Of a stretch of 64,000 bases of DNA, positions 34,103 through 42,939 are shown one piece after another. Below the pieces are notes generated by a model. The model was not told where the DNA came from. It searched no databases and was given only the letters and a program-made list of their open reading frames with translations. The stretch is taken from NCBI GenBank assembly GCA_016873255.1, contig VGXR01000008.1, forward strand, positions 1 to 64,000, in the 5' to 3' direction. How positions within the stretch are numbered: position 1 is the stretch's first letter; every line of letters starts with the position of its first letter. A program made the translations under genes and the position numbers. This DNA is from Planctomycetota bacterium (GTDB lineage: Bacteria; Planctomycetota; Phycisphaerae; Phycisphaerales; SM1A02).

Positions 34103-35494
34103 ATGACCGCAGAGCACGCAGCCCGCACCTTCGCCACCGACGGATGGTCGCCGCAGTCGTGGCGCTCGTTTCCCACGTTGCAGCAGCCGGAGTGGCCGGA
34201 CCGCGCGGTGCTCGCTGCAGCGCGCACGGAACTCTCGCGCCTGCCGCCGCTGGTCACGAGCTTCGAGATCGACGCGCTTCGTGCGCAGCTGGCCGAGGCC
34301 GCCGCGGGGCAGCGGTTCATCCTGCAGGGCGGCGACTGCGCGGAGACCTTCGACGGCTGCGACTCGGCGTCGATCGCGGCACGGCTCAAGATCCTCCTGC
34401 AGATGAGCCTGGTGCTGGTGCAGGGCGGCAAGCGGCGTGTCACCCGCATCGGACGCTTCGCCGGGCAGTACGCCAAGCCGCGCTCAAGCGACGGCGAGAC
34501 GCGCGAGGGCGTGACGCTGCCTGCGTACCGCGGCGACCTGGTCAACGGGCCGGCCTTCGATGCCGCCTCGCGCGCGCCGGATCCGCGCCGGCTGGTGCGC
34601 GGGCACGAGCGCGCGGCGCTGACGCTGAACTTCACGCGTTCGCTCATCGACGGCGGGTTCGCCGACCTGCACCATCCTGAGTACTGGGACCTCGAGTTCG
34701 TGCGCCACTCGCCGCTTGCCGCGGAATACCAGCGCATGGTCGACCAGATCGGCGACAGCCTGCGGTTCATGGAGACGCTCGTCGGGGTCAACGTGGCGCA
34801 GGTGCACCGCGTGGACTTCTTCACCAGCCACGAGGGACTGGTCCTCGACTACGAGGAGGCGCAGACGCGGCAGGTGCCGCACCGCGCCGGGTGGTGGGAC
34901 CTGAGCACGCACTTCCCGTGGATCGGCGTGCGCACCGCCGCACCCGGCGGCGGGCACGTCGAGTTCTTCCGCGGCATCGAGAACCCGGTCGGCATCAAGG
35001 TAGGGCCATCGACCGATGCCTCGGACCTGGTGCATGCCATCGAGCGGATCGATCCGTGGGGCACCCCCGGCCGCGTGACGCTCATCACGCGCTTCGGCGC
35101 GCGCGACGTGGCGCGGCTCCTGCCGCCCGTCGTCGAGCGCGTCCGCGCCACGGGGCGGCCGGTCCTCTGGATCTGCGACCCGATGCACGGCAACACCGAG
35201 ACCGTGGTGCCGCAGTCCGGGCCGGGCACGGGCGTGGCCGTCAAGACCCGAAAGTTCGGGCACGTGCTGGCCGAGGTGGAGCAGGCGTTCGAGATCCATG
35301 CGGCCTGCGGCACGCGGCTTGGCGGGATCCACGTGGAACTGACCGGGGAGAACGTCACCGAATGCACGGGTGGCGCCCGTGGGCTTTCGGACGGGCAACT
35401 GGGCGAGGCGTATCGGTCGGCGGTGGACCCCCGGCTCAACTACGAGCAATCGCTGGAATTGGCCATGCTCATCGCGCGTCGGATGAAGGGCTGA
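34103..35494 (+). CDS. 3-deoxy-7-phosphoheptulonate synthase, class II
   Basis: A 463-residue enzyme condensing phosphoenolpyruvate with erythrose 4-phosphate in the first step of the shikimate pathway. Class II signatures are clear: FILQGGDCAETFDGCDSA, FRGIENPVGIKVGPSTD, LWICDPMHGNTETV and GGIHVELTGENVTECTGG. The metal ligands (Cys in GGDCAE, His in DPMHGN, Glu in ELTGEN) are present. Length matches the plant/Mycobacterium type (about 460). No regulatory extension is seen. It lies directly after tRNA-Leu. Confidence 0.96.
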   Translation: MTAEHAARTFATDGWSPQSWRSFPTLQQPEWPDRAVLAAARTELSRLPPLVTSFEIDALRAQLAEAAAGQRFILQGGDCAETFDGCDSASIAARLKILLQMSLVLVQGGKRRVTRIGRFAGQYAKPRSSDGETREGVTLPAYRGDLVNGPAFDAASRAPDPRRLVRGHERAALTLNFTRSLIDGGFADLHHPEYWDLEFVRHSPLAAEYQRMVDQIGDSLRFMETLVGVNVAQVHRVDFFTSHEGLVLDYEEAQTRQVPHRAGWWDLSTHFPWIGVRTAAPGGGHVEFFRGIENPVGIKVGPSTDASDLVHAIERIDPWGTPGRVTLITRFGARDVARLLPPVVERVRATGRPVLWICDPMHGNTETVVPQSGPGTGVAVKTRKFGHVLAEVEQAFEIHAACGTRLGGIHVELTGENVTECTGGARGLSDGQLGEAYRSAVDPRLNYEQSLELAMLIARRMKG

Positions 35495-35544
35495 GTTTCT
35501 CCAGAGGAGTCCGGGCAGGAAAATCCCGTTCATGGCGGCAATCC

Positions 35545-36288
35545 GTGTTGGATTCCCCCGCGGTCCTCCGTTCGGGTGGTCAACAGGAGTTCGATCCCGC
35601 CAGGATCCACGCCCGCTTCGCTGTCTTTGCATCCGTGGTCCTCGCCTCGGCCCTCGCGGCCCCCGCCTCGGCGGCCCTCGAGACGGTCGGTCCGGGTGGC
35701 ACTGCCTCCGGCTTCCAGTTCGCCGAGGTGGCAGGTGCCATCGCGTTCGCCTCCGCGGGCGACACGACCTACGTGCAGGCGCGCGCCGTCGACGGCGCGC
35801 GGCATTCCTATGCGGGGTTCGACCTCGGCCTGGCGCAGCAGGGCGTCAGCATGGAGTGGGGCAACTCGCCCGGCATCATCGAGGTCGGTGGCAACATGCG
35901 CGTCGGCCCGACCGCCGACATGCTCTTCGAGCTCGGCGGCACCGACAACTCGCAGGCGCTCACCTCCGGCCTCGTGCAGTACGACACCGTCTTCGTGACC
36001 GGCAACTTCCGGCTCGAGGGCATGCTCAACCTCGTGAACTTCAACGGCTTTGCGCCGGCGCTCGGGCACTCGTTCGACCTGGTTGCCTCGAGCGGCTCGG
36101 TGACCTGGACCGGAGCGTTCGAACTGCACTTCACCGCCCCGGCGCTGGCCTCGGGCCTGTCGTGGCAGTATTCGGTGGGCACCGGCACGCTCGGAGGCCA
36201 GTCGATCTTCGCCTCGGTCGTCCCCGCGCCGGGAGCGGTCGCGCTGCTCGGCGTGGCGGGCCTTGCCGCTGCACGCCGCCGCCGCTGA
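35545..36288 (+). CDS. PEP-CTERM-like secreted protein (start uncertain)
   Basis: About 225-247 residues. The signal peptide is clear (FAVFASVVLASALAAPASAA) and the tail is VPAPGAVALLGVAGL then RRRR. The body is beta-rich (YDTVFVTGNFRLEGMLNLVN), suggesting an extracellular beta-sandwich. No ATG lies just before the signal peptide. I give the in-frame GTG at 35545; TTG at 35548 or even ATC at 35605, which would give IHARFAVF with aggag 15 nt upstream, are alternatives. A TTTCTCCAGAGG palindrome like those before the other PEP-CTERM genes lies at 35496-35507. A strong terminator follows. Confidence 0.72.
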   Translation: MLDSPAVLRSGGQQEFDPARIHARFAVFASVVLASALAAPASAALETVGPGGTASGFQFAEVAGAIAFASAGDTTYVQARAVDGARHSYAGFDLGLAQQGVSMEWGNSPGIIEVGGNMRVGPTADMLFELGGTDNSQALTSGLVQYDTVFVTGNFRLEGMLNLVNFNGFAPALGHSFDLVASSGSVTWTGAFELHFTAPALASGLSWQYSVGTGTLGGQSIFASVVPAPGAVALLGVAGLAAARRRR

Positions 36289-36313
36289 GGCGCGGCTCCG
36301 TCACGGAACCCTT

Positions 36314-36348
36314 CGAAGCGGGCCGGCCCAACCCGGCCCGCTTCGTTT
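36314..36348 (+). terminator. Strong intrinsic terminator after the 35545-36288 gene
   Basis: A perfect 13-bp inverted repeat (cgaagcgggccgg / ccggcccgcttcg) with a 6-nt loop is followed by TTT, 25 nt past the stop codon. It is the best Rho-independent terminator in the window. Confidence 0.82.
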
Positions 36349-36366
36349 CCGTAGACTGCGCGGCCC

Positions 36367-37698
36367 ATGCCTCGGCAGTCGAGACGCGTCGTCATCACCG
36401 GAACGGGGACGGTCACGCCATTCGGCCTCGGCACCGGCGCGCTCTGGTCCGCGCTGTGCGAGGGCCGGTCCGGCATCGCCCCCTGCCGGACCTTCGATTT
36501 CAGCGGGTTTCCCACCTCGTTCGTGGCGCAGGTGCCGGAGGGCGCCTTCGACGTGAAGGCGGTCGTGCCGAAGTCCTACCGCAAGGCCGCCAAGGTGATG
36601 GCCCGCGACATCGAGCTTGCCGTCGGGGCCGCCATGGAGGCGATGAACGAGGCAGGGCTCCAGACCAAGGCGCACGAGACGGGCAGCGTCACCATCCCGC
36701 CCGAGCGCTTCGGCTGCCACATCGGCGCGGGCCTCATTGCCGCCGAGGAGAACGAGCTGACCTCCGCGCTCGCCACCGCGCGCGGCGCGGACGGGGCGTT
36801 CGACTTCGGCGCCTGGGGCGGCGAGGGCATGAAGAACCTCACGCCCCTCTGGATGCTCAAGTACCTGCCCAACATGCTTGCGTGCCACGTCACGATCATC
36901 CATGACTGCCAGGGCCCCTCGAACACCATCACCTGCGCCGAGGCGAGCAGCCTGCTCTCGATCGGCGAGTCGATGCGCGTGATCGGCCGGGGCGACGCGG
37001 ACGCGTGCATCTCGGGCGGCGCCGAGAGCAAGACCAACCTCATGGGCATGATGCGACAGCACTACGCGCGGCGCGTGGCCTCCACCGCGCCCGGCGAGGA
37101 CCCGGCGACGGTCGTGCGACCGTTCGCGCCCGACGCCAAGGGCTGCGTGCCCGGCGAGGGCGGCGGGCTGCTCGTGCTCGAGGCGATGGAGACCGCGAAG
37201 GCCCGCGGCGCGACCCCGCTTGCGGAGCTTGCCGGCTTCGGCGCGAGCCAGAGCTTCTGCCCCGACACGCTCGGCGTCGAGCCCGAGCCCGACGGGCAGG
37301 GCATCGCCGATGCCATCGAGGCCGCGCTCGCCGACGCGGGCATCGGCCCCGACGCGGTGGACGCGGTCATCCCGTTCGGCACGGGCGTGCCCATGCTCGA
37401 CCGCGCCGAGCGCGCGGCGCTCGAGCGGGTGTTCGGCGCACGCGCTCCGAAGGTGCCGCTCGTGACGCTTGCGCCCGCGATCGGCAACGCCGGCGCCGGC
37501 AACGGCGCGATCGCCGCAGCGGTCGCCTCGCGCTGCATCACCGAGCAGCGGCTCCCCGCGCGCATCAACACGAGGGGCGCGCAGGGCCTCGACGCCGATG
37601 CGTGCCCCGCGCGCGCCGCGAAGGTGGACACGGTGCTCGTCTTCACCCCGAGCCTCGGCGGGCAGAACGCCGCCGCCGTCCTCCGGAGGATCGCATGA
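36367..37698 (+). CDS. Ketosynthase-like chain-length-factor-type protein lacking catalytic residues
   Basis: A 443-residue thiolase-fold protein of the beta-ketoacyl-ACP synthase II family. Aligning TITCAEASSLLSIGE with the active-site segment of its neighbour (CLTACAASTQAIGE) puts Glu192 where the nucleophilic Cys should be. The two catalytic His are also gone: HGTGT is FGTGV and GHxxxAAG is GNAGAGNG. Loss of all three is typical of chain-length factors (KS-beta), which pair with an active KS. Its stop overlaps the start of the active KS (ATGA). TAGACT ends 9 nt before the ATG. It is probably a heterodimer partner. The product is unknown. Confidence 0.85.
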   Translation: MPRQSRRVVITGTGTVTPFGLGTGALWSALCEGRSGIAPCRTFDFSGFPTSFVAQVPEGAFDVKAVVPKSYRKAAKVMARDIELAVGAAMEAMNEAGLQTKAHETGSVTIPPERFGCHIGAGLIAAEENELTSALATARGADGAFDFGAWGGEGMKNLTPLWMLKYLPNMLACHVTIIHDCQGPSNTITCAEASSLLSIGESMRVIGRGDADACISGGAESKTNLMGMMRQHYARRVASTAPGEDPATVVRPFAPDAKGCVPGEGGGLLVLEAMETAKARGATPLAELAGFGASQSFCPDTLGVEPEPDGQGIADAIEAALADAGIGPDAVDAVIPFGTGVPMLDRAERAALERVFGARAPKVPLVTLAPAIGNAGAGNGAIAAAVASRCITEQRLPARINTRGAQGLDADACPARAAKVDTVLVFTPSLGGQNAAAVLRRIA

Positions 37699-39014
37699 CC
37701 GCTCCCCGCATCGTGGTGACCGGCATCGGCTGGATCACGCCCCTCGGCCACGACATCGAGGGCGTGTGGAGGCGCCTGCTGGCCGCGGAGAGCGGCATGG
37801 CGCCCATCACGCGCTTCGACGCGCGCACCTTCCCCACCACGTTCGCGGCGGAGGTGCGCGGCTACGACGTGACGGGCTTCGTGAAGGACGCGAAGGTCCA
37901 TGCGACGGCGGGCCTCAACAGCCAGTTTGCGCTCGGCGCCGCCAGCCAGGCGTGGCGGCAGGCCGGCTTCGAGAAGGCCCCGCCGCGCGACCCGCGGCGC
38001 GTGGGCCTCTACCTCGGCGCCGGCGAGGGTGTGCTCGACACCGCCAACTACGTGGGCGCCAACCTCGACGCATGGGACCCGGCCACGGGCACCGTCGACG
38101 GCGTGAAGTGGGCCCGGTCCGCGCTCGCGCGGATGGCACCCGCGCGCGAGATCGAGCAGGAGCCCAACATGCCGCTCGCGCACCTCGCGCGCGAGTTCAA
38201 CATGCGCGGTCCCGCATACAACTGCCTGACCGCGTGCGCGGCCAGCACGCAGGCGATCGGCGAGGCCTTCAGCATCATCCGCCGCGGCGACGCGGACGTG
38301 ATGATGGCCGGCGGCACGCACACCATGATCCACCTGCTCGGGGTCACGGGGTTCAACCGCCTCACCGCGCTCAGCGAGCGCAAGGGCGACCCCACCGAGG
38401 CAAGCCGGCCGTTCAGCCTCGACCGCGGCGGCTTCGTGATGGGCGAGGGCAGCGGCATGGTCATCCTCGAGACGCTCGAGCACGCCGAGGCACGCGGCGC
38501 GGCGCCGCTCGCGGAGGTCACGGGCTACGGCTCGAGCTGCGATGCCTACCGCATCACCGACATCCAGCCCGAGGGGCGCGGCGCCGCGGTGGCGATGCAG
38601 GCCGCGCTGCACCAGGCGGGCATCGACCCGGCCTCGCGCGGCGCCGACGGCCGGCCGCCGGTCCACTACATCAGCGCGCACGGCACCGGCACGAAGGAGA
38701 ACGACTCCATCGAGACCAAGGCCGTGAAGCGCGTCTTCGGCGAGGGCGCGAGGGACATCCCCATGAGCTCGATCAAGAGCATGATGGGGCACCTGATCGC
38801 CGCGGCCGGCAGCGTGGAGTTCATCACCTGCGTGCTGGCGATCCGCGACGGCATGGTGCCGCCGACGCGCAACCTGAAGGTGCCGGACCCCGAGCTCGAC
38901 CTCGACTACGTGCCGAACGCGGCACGCAAGGTGCCGGTGGACGTGTGCGTCTCCAACAACTTCGGCTTCGGCGGCCAGAACGACTCGCTCGTGGTGCGGC
39001 GATTCGTGCCGTGA
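37695..39014 (+). CDS. Beta-ketoacyl-ACP synthase II-type ketosynthase (active partner)
   Basis: A 439-residue enzyme with an intact triad: Cys181 (TACAASTQAIG), His329 (ISAHGTGTKEND) and His366 (KSMMGHLIAAAGS). The C-terminus has NNFGFGGQNDSLVV. It performs decarboxylative condensation of malonyl-ACP with an acyl chain. A strong ribosome site (GGAGGA) lies 4 nt before the ATG, inside the end of the partner gene. With the inactive partner upstream it resembles KS/CLF pairs of type II polyketide, aryl-polyene or specialised fatty acid pathways. No ACP or ketoreductase is adjacent. Confidence 0.9.
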   Translation: MTAPRIVVTGIGWITPLGHDIEGVWRRLLAAESGMAPITRFDARTFPTTFAAEVRGYDVTGFVKDAKVHATAGLNSQFALGAASQAWRQAGFEKAPPRDPRRVGLYLGAGEGVLDTANYVGANLDAWDPATGTVDGVKWARSALARMAPAREIEQEPNMPLAHLAREFNMRGPAYNCLTACAASTQAIGEAFSIIRRGDADVMMAGGTHTMIHLLGVTGFNRLTALSERKGDPTEASRPFSLDRGGFVMGEGSGMVILETLEHAEARGAAPLAEVTGYGSSCDAYRITDIQPEGRGAAVAMQAALHQAGIDPASRGADGRPPVHYISAHGTGTKENDSIETKAVKRVFGEGARDIPMSSIKSMMGHLIAAAGSVEFITCVLAIRDGMVPPTRNLKVPDPELDLDYVPNAARKVPVDVCVSNNFGFGGQNDSLVVRRFVP

Positions 39015-39661
39015 GCGGGGCAAGCGGCCGAATGCGCTGGCAGCGAAAGCTCTTCCTTGCGATGCTCGCGGCGGTGGCGCTTGCCGCGGGTGCGGCGTGG
39101 CTCGCGCGGCGCGCACCCGCGTGGTGGGCGCCGGTGGCGCGCGATGCGCCGGGCGCCCTCGAGACGGCGCGTGCGCTCGAGCAGGGAATCGCCGGCGAGG
39201 TGACCAAGGTGCGCGGCGCCGGCGCGCAGGAGTGGAGCGTGCGCGTTCGTGCCGCGGACCTGAACGCGTGGCTTGGCGCGCGGCTTCCGCAGTGGCTCGA
39301 GCATGACCGCAGCCTTCCGTGGCCGGATGGCGTGAGGGGCGTGCAGGTGCGGATCGAGCCCGGGGGCCTCGTGCTCGCCGCCGACTGGAACGGGTTCGTC
39401 GTCAGCACGCGCTGGGCGGTCGAGCCGGGCGCGGCGCGCGGCCCTGCGACGCTGCGCGCGGCGGGCACGTCGGTCGGGTCGCTGCCGGTGCCGTTCGGCG
39501 CCGGCGTGGGCGCGTGGTTCGTGCCGGAGCTGGGCGCGGCGCTGCCGCTCGCCACCGGCCTCGGCGACGGCCGCACCGTGCGCGTCGATGGCGTGGAGTT
39601 CGCCGACGGCGAGGCGATCGTGGACTGCAGGACGGACGCGGGTCCGGGCGCGGCGCGCTGA
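39011..39661 (+). CDS. Membrane-anchored protein of unknown function
   Basis: A 216-residue protein from a GTG overlapping the ketosynthase stop (GTGA), or 209 residues from ATG 39032. One N-terminal membrane helix (KLFLAMLAAVALAAGAAWLA) is followed by a periplasmic domain with VRVRAADLNAWLGARLPQW and GVQVRIEPGGLVLAADWNGF, which has the look of a lipid-binding beta-rich domain. The family was not recognised. Overlap with the KS pair suggests a shared operon and possibly a role in handling the KS product, but this is inference. Confidence 0.72.
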   Translation: MSGASGRMRWQRKLFLAMLAAVALAAGAAWLARRAPAWWAPVARDAPGALETARALEQGIAGEVTKVRGAGAQEWSVRVRAADLNAWLGARLPQWLEHDRSLPWPDGVRGVQVRIEPGGLVLAADWNGFVVSTRWAVEPGAARGPATLRAAGTSVGSLPVPFGAGVGAWFVPELGAALPLATGLGDGRTVRVDGVEFADGEAIVDCRTDAGPGAAR

Positions 39662-39709
39662 TTTCACGGCATCCTCGGGGCGGCACCCCCACTACACTTT
39701 GCCGCTCCC

Positions 39710-41374
39710 ATGCCCCAGATCACGATCAACGGCACTGCGTACGAGTTCCAGAAGGGCGAGAAGATCCTGCAGGTGGCCCTGCGCCACGACGTGGAGATCC
39801 CGCACTACTGCTACCACCCGTCGCTGTCGATCCCGGCCAACTGCCGCATCTGCCTGGCCGAGGTGGCCATGCCGAACCCCAAGTCCGGCAAGCTCGAGAC
39901 CATGGGCCAGCTGAAGCCCACCTGCCAGACCGACTGCGCCGAGGGCATGGTGGTCACCACCGACAGCCCGCGCTCCATCGCCAACCAGAAGTCGGTCATG
40001 GAGTTCCTCCTCATCAACCACCCGGTGGACTGCCCGGTGTGCGACAAGGCGGGCGAGTGCTACCTGCAGGACTACTCGCACGAGTACGGCCGCGGGCAGA
40101 GCCGCTTCCTCGAGGAGAAGGTCAAGAACCCGAAGAAGGACATCGGGCCCAACATCCTGCTCTACAGCGACCGCTGCATCATGTGCACGCGCTGCGTGCG
40201 CTTCACGCGCGAGGTCACCGGCACCGACGAGCTGATGGTCGACGGCCGCGGCGACCGCGAGATGATCGACGTCTTCCCCGGCAAGCCGCTCGACAACCCG
40301 CTGGCGGGCAACGTCACCGACATCTGCCCGGTGGGCGCGCTCCTCGACAAGGAGTTCCTGTTCCAGCAGCGCGTGTGGTTCCTCACCAAGACGCCGTCGG
40401 TGGACGGGCTGACCGCGAGCGGCGACAACATCTTCGTCGAGCACAACGACGGCAAGGTGCACCGCATCAAGCCGCGCACGAACATGGACGTCAACACGTG
40501 GTGGATCACCGACGAGGTGCGCTACTCGTGGAAGCACGTGCACTCGGAGTCGCGCCTGCGCCTGCCGCGCGTGAAGGGCGCGCCTGCGGCCGACGCCGCG
40601 CGCGCCGGCGCCGAGTGGAAGACCGCGCTCGCAGCGGTGCAGGGCGTGCTCGCGGCCGCGTGGGCGCGGCAGCAGCGGCTCGGCCTCATGGTCAGCCCGA
40701 TGCTCACCTGCGAGGACGCGTTCGCGCTGGCCTCGCGGGTGCTTGCGCTCGACCCGAGGGCGGAGCTCGCGGTCGGCCCGGTGCCGTTCCGCGGCGAGGA
40801 CCGCACCTTCAAGGGCGGCTTCACGATGTACGCGGAGAAGGCCCCGAACGCGCGCGGCGTCCGCCGCGTGCTCGAGGCGCTCAGCGCCCGCCGCGGCGGC
40901 GGCGCCGTGCACGATTCCGCCGCGTTCACCGCTGCGCTGCGCGCGAAGCAGCTGGGCGCTGCCGTGATCACCGGCAACTACCCGAGCGACTGGGTGACGC
41001 CCGAGTTCCGCGACGCGTGCATGGGCACGCCGATCGTGCTCGTCGACACGCTCGAGAACGCGCTCTGCAACCTCGCCGAGGTCGTGCTCCCGGGCGCCAC
41101 GTGGACCGAGAAGGACGGCACCTTCGAGAACGCCAAGCATCGCCTGCAGGCATTCGGCCGTGCGATCGCCCCCGTGGACTTCGCGCGCGCCGAGTTCCAG
41201 GTCGGCGCGGATCTCGAGTCGATCGCGGCGGGCCGCGCGCTGCGCCCGGTGGACGCCGAGACGATCCGCGCCGCCATGTCGGCGGTGCCCGGCCTCGAGC
41301 GCTTCGGTAGCGAAGTCCACGTGCCGGACCTCTCGTTCCAGCAGTCGGCGGACATGCAGTTCGCCGAGCTCTGA
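39710..41374 (+). CDS. nuoG: NADH-quinone oxidoreductase subunit G-like iron-sulfur protein
   Basis: A 554-residue protein, shorter than E. coli NuoG (about 900). An N-terminal 2Fe-2S ferredoxin domain carries Cys in HYCYHPSLSIPANCRICLAE and PTCQTDC. The His-Cys3 cluster site is HPVDCPVCDKAGEC. The 4Fe-4S pair is CIMCTRCVRF and DICPVGAL. A shortened molybdopterin-oxidoreductase-like domain ends in VVLPGATWTEKDGTFENAKH. Complex I subunit G passes electrons from NADH to quinone. No other nuo genes are near, so it may be scattered or belong to another dehydrogenase. TACACT ends 11 nt before the ATG. Confidence 0.88.
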   Translation: MPQITINGTAYEFQKGEKILQVALRHDVEIPHYCYHPSLSIPANCRICLAEVAMPNPKSGKLETMGQLKPTCQTDCAEGMVVTTDSPRSIANQKSVMEFLLINHPVDCPVCDKAGECYLQDYSHEYGRGQSRFLEEKVKNPKKDIGPNILLYSDRCIMCTRCVRFTREVTGTDELMVDGRGDREMIDVFPGKPLDNPLAGNVTDICPVGALLDKEFLFQQRVWFLTKTPSVDGLTASGDNIFVEHNDGKVHRIKPRTNMDVNTWWITDEVRYSWKHVHSESRLRLPRVKGAPAADAARAGAEWKTALAAVQGVLAAAWARQQRLGLMVSPMLTCEDAFALASRVLALDPRAELAVGPVPFRGEDRTFKGGFTMYAEKAPNARGVRRVLEALSARRGGGAVHDSAAFTAALRAKQLGAAVITGNYPSDWVTPEFRDACMGTPIVLVDTLENALCNLAEVVLPGATWTEKDGTFENAKHRLQAFGRAIAPVDFARAEFQVGADLESIAAGRALRPVDAETIRAAMSAVPGLERFGSEVHVPDLSFQQSADMQFAEL

Positions 41375-41390
41375 GATCCGTTCCCGGTTC

Positions 41391-41454
41391 GTTTGGCACC
41401 AGTTCTCTTCTCCGGAGAACGCGCTTGTCTCGGGAGAGGGAGTTGGTGGCAAAC
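41391..41454. repeat. Inverted repeat with internal palindrome between convergent genes
   Basis: gtttggcacca (41391-41401) and tggtggcaaac (41444-41454) form a 10/11 inverted repeat. Inside is a perfect ttctccggagaa (41408-41419) and a second weaker one, tctcgggaga. The internal palindromes resemble those upstream of the PEP-CTERM genes. It could be a bidirectional terminator or a remnant of a mobile repeat. Confidence 0.5.
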
Positions 41455-41469
41455 TAACGGGGAGCGGAT

Positions 41470-42939
41470 TTAGCGGCGGCCGCGGCGCGACGGGGTGCGT
41501 GCCGATGGCAGCTGGTGCGCGCGCGGATGGCGCGCGGGCTGCCCCGCGGCGGCCGGGTGCTCGAGCTTCGTCGACCCGGTGTCCTGGCGTGCCGCCTTCG
41601 CGTGTGCACCTCCGCGGCCGTGCGCCGGGCTCCTGCCCTTGCCTCCGCCGCCGCTGCCGGCCTTCGCACCCTGGCGCGGCGCCGAGCGGGCGCCGTTGCC
41701 GCCGCCGCCGCCACGCTGCCCGCGGCCGCCGCGCGGGGCCTGGGCCGCGGGCGCCGGCTCGGGCTCGAGCGCGCTGATCGCCGCCAGGTCCTGCGGCATG
41801 GCCATCACGGGCACGGGCTTGCCGATGAGCTTCTCGATCGCCTTGAGCGCACCGCGCTCGGCCGGCTCGCAGAGCGCGATGGCCTTGCCCGTGGCGCCCG
41901 CGCGCCCGGTGCGGCCGATGCGGTGCACGTAGCTCTCGGCCTCCACGGGCATGTCGAAGTTGATGACATGGCTCACGTCGTCGACGTCGATCCCGCGCGC
42001 CGCCACGTCGGTGGCCACGAGCACGCGGATGCTCCCGTCCTTGAACGCGTCCAGCGCGCGCTGCCGCTGGCTCTGGTTGCGGTTGCCGTGGATCGCGGCG
42101 GCATCGACCTTCGCGCGCACGAGGCGGCGCATCACGCGGTCCGCGCCGTGCTTGGTGCGCGTGAACACGACCACGCTGGTGGCATCGTCCGATTCGAGCA
42201 GCCGCTCGAGCATCGACTGCTTGAGCGTGCGCGGCACGTGCACCACCCACTGGTCGATCTTCGGCGCGGCACTGGCCACCGGGGTGACCTCGACCTTCAC
42301 CGGCTCGCGCAGCAGCGAGTCCGCGAGGTGCACGATCTCCTTCGGCATGGTGGCGGAGAAGAGCATCGTCTGGCGCTTGGCCGGCACCATCCCCGCGATC
42401 TGCCGGATCGGCTTGATGAAGCCCATGTCGAGCATCCGGTCGGCCTCGTCGAGCACCAGGATCCGCACCTCCGCCAGCGAGCAGTGCCCCTGCTGGATGA
42501 GGTCGAGGAGCCGCCCGGGGGTGGCCACGACGATGTCGACGCCGGCCTTCAGTGCCTGCACCTGCGGGTTCTGGCCGACGCCGCCGTACACCGTCGCCGT
42601 CTTGCACCTGGCGTGGCGACCGTAGGTGCCGATGCTCTCGGCGATCTGCACGGCGAGCTCGCGCGTCGGCGCGAGCACCAGCGCGTGCGGCCGGCCGGGC
42701 TTGCGCGCCGGCGCGCCATGCCCCGGCGCCGCGAGTTCCCCGAGCTTCGTGAGGCGCTCGATGATCGGCAGCGTGAACGCCGCGGTCTTGCCGGTGCCGG
42801 TCTGCGCGCACCCGAGCACGTCGCGTCCCTCGAGGGCCGGCGGTATTGCCTTCGCCTGGATCGGCGTCGGCTTCTCGTAGCCCTCCTCCGCGAGTGCCTT
42901 GAGGACGGGAGCCGAGAGCCGAAGCGCGCTGAATGCCAT
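41470..42939 (-). CDS. DEAD-box RNA helicase (RhlE-like)
   Basis: A 489-residue helicase. Motifs in order: Q motif (YEKPTPIQAKAIP), I GCAQTGTGKT, Ia PTRELAVQ, Ib TPGRLLD, II LDEADRMLDMG, III SATMPKEI, IV VVVFTRTKHGAD, V ATDVAARGIDVD, VI YVHRIGRTGRAG. The C-terminal 110 residues are basic and RGG-rich (APRGGRGQRGGGGGNG), likely binding RNA. The family unwinds RNA in ribosome assembly and turnover. The ATG at 42939 matches the family start (MAFSALRLSAPVLKAL). TATCGT ends 10 nt upstream. Confidence 0.95.
   Translation of the reverse strand: MAFSALRLSAPVLKALAEEGYEKPTPIQAKAIPPALEGRDVLGCAQTGTGKTAAFTLPIIERLTKLGELAAPGHGAPARKPGRPHALVLAPTRELAVQIAESIGTYGRHARCKTATVYGGVGQNPQVQALKAGVDIVVATPGRLLDLIQQGHCSLAEVRILVLDEADRMLDMGFIKPIRQIAGMVPAKRQTMLFSATMPKEIVHLADSLLREPVKVEVTPVASAAPKIDQWVVHVPRTLKQSMLERLLESDDATSVVVFTRTKHGADRVMRRLVRAKVDAAAIHGNRNQSQRQRALDAFKDGSIRVLVATDVAARGIDVDDVSHVINFDMPVEAESYVHRIGRTGRAGATGKAIALCEPAERGALKAIEKLIGKPVPVMAMPQDLAAISALEPEPAPAAQAPRGGRGQRGGGGGNGARSAPRQGAKAGSGGGGKGRSPAHGRGGAHAKAARQDTGSTKLEHPAAAGQPARHPRAHQLPSARTPSRRGRR

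Noticed and set aside
36367-37698. Inactive ketosynthase as a decaying pseudogene
   Set aside because: The frame is intact and full length, all catalytic residues are replaced in a coherent way, and it is tightly coupled to an active partner. This fits a chain-length factor better than decay.
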